64,000 nt of DNA, from the NCBI RefSeq assembly GCF_033439725.1, contig NW_026944383.1:558001-622000 (forward strand), given 5' to 3'. The notes beneath the pieces were generated by a model that saw nothing but the letters and a program-made list of their open reading frames with translations, was not told the origin of the DNA and did not search any database. Of the stretch, positions 61,140-64,000 are shown piece by piece; position 1 is the first letter of the stretch, and each line of letters starts with the position of its first letter. Both the position numbers and the translations under genes were made by a program. The DNA is from Neurospora tetraspora (Eukaryota > Ascomycota > Sordariomycetes > Sordariales > Sordariaceae).

Positions 61140-62460
61140 GGAGTTATACACCGCTAAAACCCCCTTAAAACTTCCTTACTATGTGACTTTACTACGTTTA
61201 ATATAACTAAATAGAATCGTTATAGAGATTGTTAAAGTCTATTAAAATCTATTACGTTGTATAAAAATCTACTTCGTACCTCTATAATAATTATATAGGA
61301 GTGCGTAAACGAAGTAAGGCGATACCTTATAAAATATAGTAACCCTCTAGCGCTATCCTAAAATAGTATAAATAATTCTATTTACAGAATCTACTACCCT
61401 ATCTAACAAATTTGCAACGTAGTAATCTTCTAAAGACTATTACATATACTTTTTAATTAGAAAATACTAGAAAGTAAGTAATTTAGGCTATATCTATAGT
61501 ATTAGGCATCCTTATTATATTCTTAACCATAAGGTTAATATAACTACGTAATATACTACCGCCTGCGTATACCGTTTGTATTAGAAGCTATACTGCTATC
61601 TAATAATAATATTTTATATAGGAATTAAAGTAACAAAACCGACTACATTAATATACATTAGCCGCTATACTTAAAAACGAAGAATATAATACTTATATAG
61701 AAAAAGGAGAAGAGGGGGATAAGGCAATAGAAATATATAGAAGGAAAATCTTACTAGTCTTTACTACCTAGGTTATTGCTACCGTCACTACAATAATAGG
61801 AGGGAGGTATGACAATAACCCTAAAGTTATTAACGAAGGTAGCCTAAAGGCTAATTAACGTTTTGCCTAATATTTATTAAAAGGGTACGAGAGGAGCTTC
61901 TTCGAACTCTTTCGAATAATTAAAATTAAATTTATTAATTCAACGGGGTAAATACGTAAAAAGGGTAATATATATAATATTAAATATTAATCGGTTAAAT
62001 TTAAATTAATAATCTTTTTATAAATCGTTGCATTTAATAAACTTTAACGATAGGCCGCTTATTACTTTATAATAGCGTAATTAATAATATCGAATATTAT
62101 TTCGAAACTATTTATTAACCTTTGTTATATTCTATAATGAATTCGTTGTACAACTAAATAATAATTTCGTATCGCCAGAAATCGAATTCAATATTAAAGG
62201 AAATTGATTTTTAGGTAGGGTAATCGGTACTATCGATAATACCTATATTTATACGAAGGTACTAAAAAAAAAACCAAATAAAATAGCGTAACCAAAAGGG
62301 ATTTATTTCTTAGAAGGTATTTACTACTATTCGATTTAATAATTCCTTTTTATACGTATTCGCTAGCGTAGAAAGGTTAATACAAAATTCGAAATTACTT
62401 CGTATTATATTACTCTACAATTTCAAAATACCCCCCAAACGATTTTACCTAGCCGACGTA

Positions 62461-62870
62461 GGTTTTAACTAGTAAGAGGGAATCCTAATTTCGTTTTCTA
62501 ATATACAATACTATTTCTAAAATTAGAAGGAAGCCTTCGGGGATAAAAAATCCAAGATAAAGAAGGATTTATATAATCTAAAGGATAGTAAAAATTGTAT
62601 ATTAATCGAATAAATATTTAATTAATTCAAAAGGATATCGAAATTAATACGAGAGTCAGCGCTAGAATACCCTATTAATATTTAAATCGATTTTATATAC
62701 GCGGTTACGGATCTATATAATTTTATTTATTATTAACGATATAAACGAATTAATAAGGGAGAAGAAGAATTTATTAGGATTTTAGAATTAACAAAGAGAC
62801 GAATAAATAATAATTTTATAGAGGATCCTATTGTAATACGTATTAATATTATATATATTGCTTAAATTAA
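62461..62870 (+). pseudogene. RIP-decayed Gag-like retroelement frame
   Basis: One frame reads as protein with scattered TAA/TAG stops where CAA/CAG codons would be expected. Pieces such as KEAFGDKKSKIKKDLYNLKD and the downstream ESALEYPINI and IYAVTDLYNFIYY fit the order and spacing of Ty3/gypsy-type Gag (AFGD, DLxxLK, then the helical segment). The assignment is by pattern only. It is inactive: several stops remain in any frame. Confidence 0.4.
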
Positions 62871-63354
62871 TTAGTAGCGATATTTAGCGAAAAAGTAAGA
62901 AAGGTAAAAGAGGGGGAGAAAAGGGGAGAAAATATAAAAGAGGGTAAATTTAAATTAATCTATTAATAATTAAATTTGAATAAAATACTAATTCTAATAC
63001 TTTTAAATTTAAAAATTTAAAAATAAAACGGCTATAAGTACAAATACTATAGAGCGCTAAAATTACAAAAGGGATACGAATTTAATTGCCCTACTAAAAT
63101 GGGAATTAAAGGACGCTAACATTTTTTAACCAATATAATACGCTACATTTAAAATATATAGACTATATATATTTATAAATAATCTAGGGAAATAGCTCCT
63201 ATAGACCCTAATTGTATATTGAATAATAATTAACGTATTAAAATCCGACTTTTTAAATTTAATAAAATGTTTAGGATTTTATAATTTTTAAATAGAAATA
63301 AATAACCCCCTCTACTCTATTCTATTCTATTCGTCCTTATTACTACTCCGCGCC

Positions 63355-63860
63355 CTTCTTTCTTTCTTCTTTTCCTCTCTTACCGCCTTTATTAACCGCT
63401 TTAATTTTACGGGTTTAAATTTATTATTTATTGCGTTCTATAAAATAGCCTCCTCCTTCGATAATTTTTAAGATATATTTAGAACTATCTCTAGCGAGAA
63501 ATCCTTCGTAAAGTTATATTAAAAGTCCCTAACTGCTATTTTAATATCGACCGCGCCGACAAATTTCGCATTATTAATCGATTTAATTACTTCGCTAATA
63601 AACTTTATAATAAAGGTATTATTTTACCTAACGGATATTTTTTTAATTAATTATATTGTATTAAAATAAGATAGTAAGGGGAAATCCTCTTCGTTACCTT
63701 CCGCCTCGCTATTATTACTTTTATTACTCTAGAAATTAGGGTCTTCAATACATTACTTTTTAACGCGCTTAATTATTCGCTTTTTTCGCGCCTTTTTATT
63801 ACGAACTACCTTTTTCTCCTTAGCAGTTAAACCGCGTCTATTCTAATTAGTAATAAGTAA
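63355..63860 (-). pseudogene. RIP-decayed coding frame on the minus strand
   Basis: Read on the minus strand, about 165 codons stay in a single frame broken only by TAA/TAG. The residues look protein-like: a basic segment (TAKEKKVVRNKKARKKRIIK), an acidic one (NNSEAEGNEEDFPLL), then a mixed helical part (FVGAVDIKIAVRDF) and a basic end. I do not recognise the family; it may be another retroelement Gag or a DNA-binding protein of a repeat. Confidence 0.4.
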
Positions 63861-64000
63861 ATCTCTTTTACTTCCCTTATTTATAAATATTTTTACTAAC
63901 CGGACGTAAAACCTAATTGCTCTCTTATTAACGAAAATCTCTATTAAAAAATCGTACCTATTATTACTAATAAGTACGTAATAACTATGCCTCATCCAAG

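Larger units (their letters stand above)
61140..64000. mobile_element. RIP-degraded repeat, AT-rich to the window end
   Basis: From about 61145 the sequence becomes strongly AT-rich with abundant TA dinucleotides; a sample line (61921-61980) has 11 G+C in 60. CG dinucleotides remain while CA and TG are scarce, the pattern left by RIP, which favours CpA to TpA changes in repeats. Two decayed frames are visible (62461-62870 plus, 63355-63860 minus), with stops only of TAA/TAG type. This points to an inactivated retroelement and possibly a second repeat in opposite orientation. No terminal repeats or insertion duplication could be placed; the right end lies outside. Confidence 0.8.

Noticed and set aside
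1-64000. Dispersed 5S rRNA genes and CRISPR arrays
   Set aside because: I looked for the 5S internal control sequence (GGGTGGGTGACC on either strand) and for regularly spaced repeats and saw neither.

Overview
The window looks like a chromosome arm from a filamentous ascomycete of the Sordariaceae, Neurospora-like. The evidence is short introns (mostly 50-210 nt) with GTAAGT/GTGAGT donors and TRCTRAC-like branch points, genes most similar in arrangement and sequence to those I know from Neurospora/Sordaria, wide gene spacing, and an AT-rich, stop-riddled terminal block whose stop codons are TAA/TAG, as expected from repeat-induced point mutation (RIP). The species cannot be fixed from this sequence alone.

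Layout. 1-327: 5' part of an Rcf2-type mitochondrial protein gene (-). 328-8514: about 8 kb with no gene I can support. 8515-11024: Sfp1-like C2H2 factor (+). 12745-14580: Ser/Pro-rich kelch protein (-), divergent from dus3 (15986-18318, +). 20157-21664: pex13 (-). 23085-25437: kelch-BTB (Ral2-like) gene (-), divergent from the APC/C activator cdc20 (26620-28488, +). 28835-29389: a small transposon-like element with perfect 60-bp inverted ends. 30530-32384: TFIIA large subunit (+). 33839-35679: NCS1-type nucleobase permease (+) with an apparent one-base frameshift. 36197-37465: cyclophilin H (+). 38549-40144: secreted protein with a mature N-terminal histidine (-). 43611-47586: large AbaA/TEC1-type TEA factor (-). 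48275-51064: mrd1 (-), divergent from a six-exon LC8 dynein light chain (52549-53441, +). 55329-57783: elongation factor ELL (-). 57784-61139: no supported gene. 61140-64000: RIP-degraded repeat with two decayed reading frames, one on each strand.

Most genes are housekeeping: general transcription and elongation (TOA1, ELL), ribosome biogenesis and its regulation (MRD1, Sfp1-like), tRNA modification (DUS3), splicing-associated proline isomerisation (PPIH), peroxisome import (PEX13), respiratory supercomplexes (RCF2), mitosis (CDC20) and motors (LC8). The accessory signals are the inverted-repeat element, the damaged permease, the secreted His-1 protein, a diverged local duplication near 54 kb and the RIP block. 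I saw no gene cluster and no clearly new system. The inverted-repeat element and the secreted His-1 protein are the most worthwhile leads. Exon boundaries were read by eye and checked for phase; they are predictions, not transcript data.
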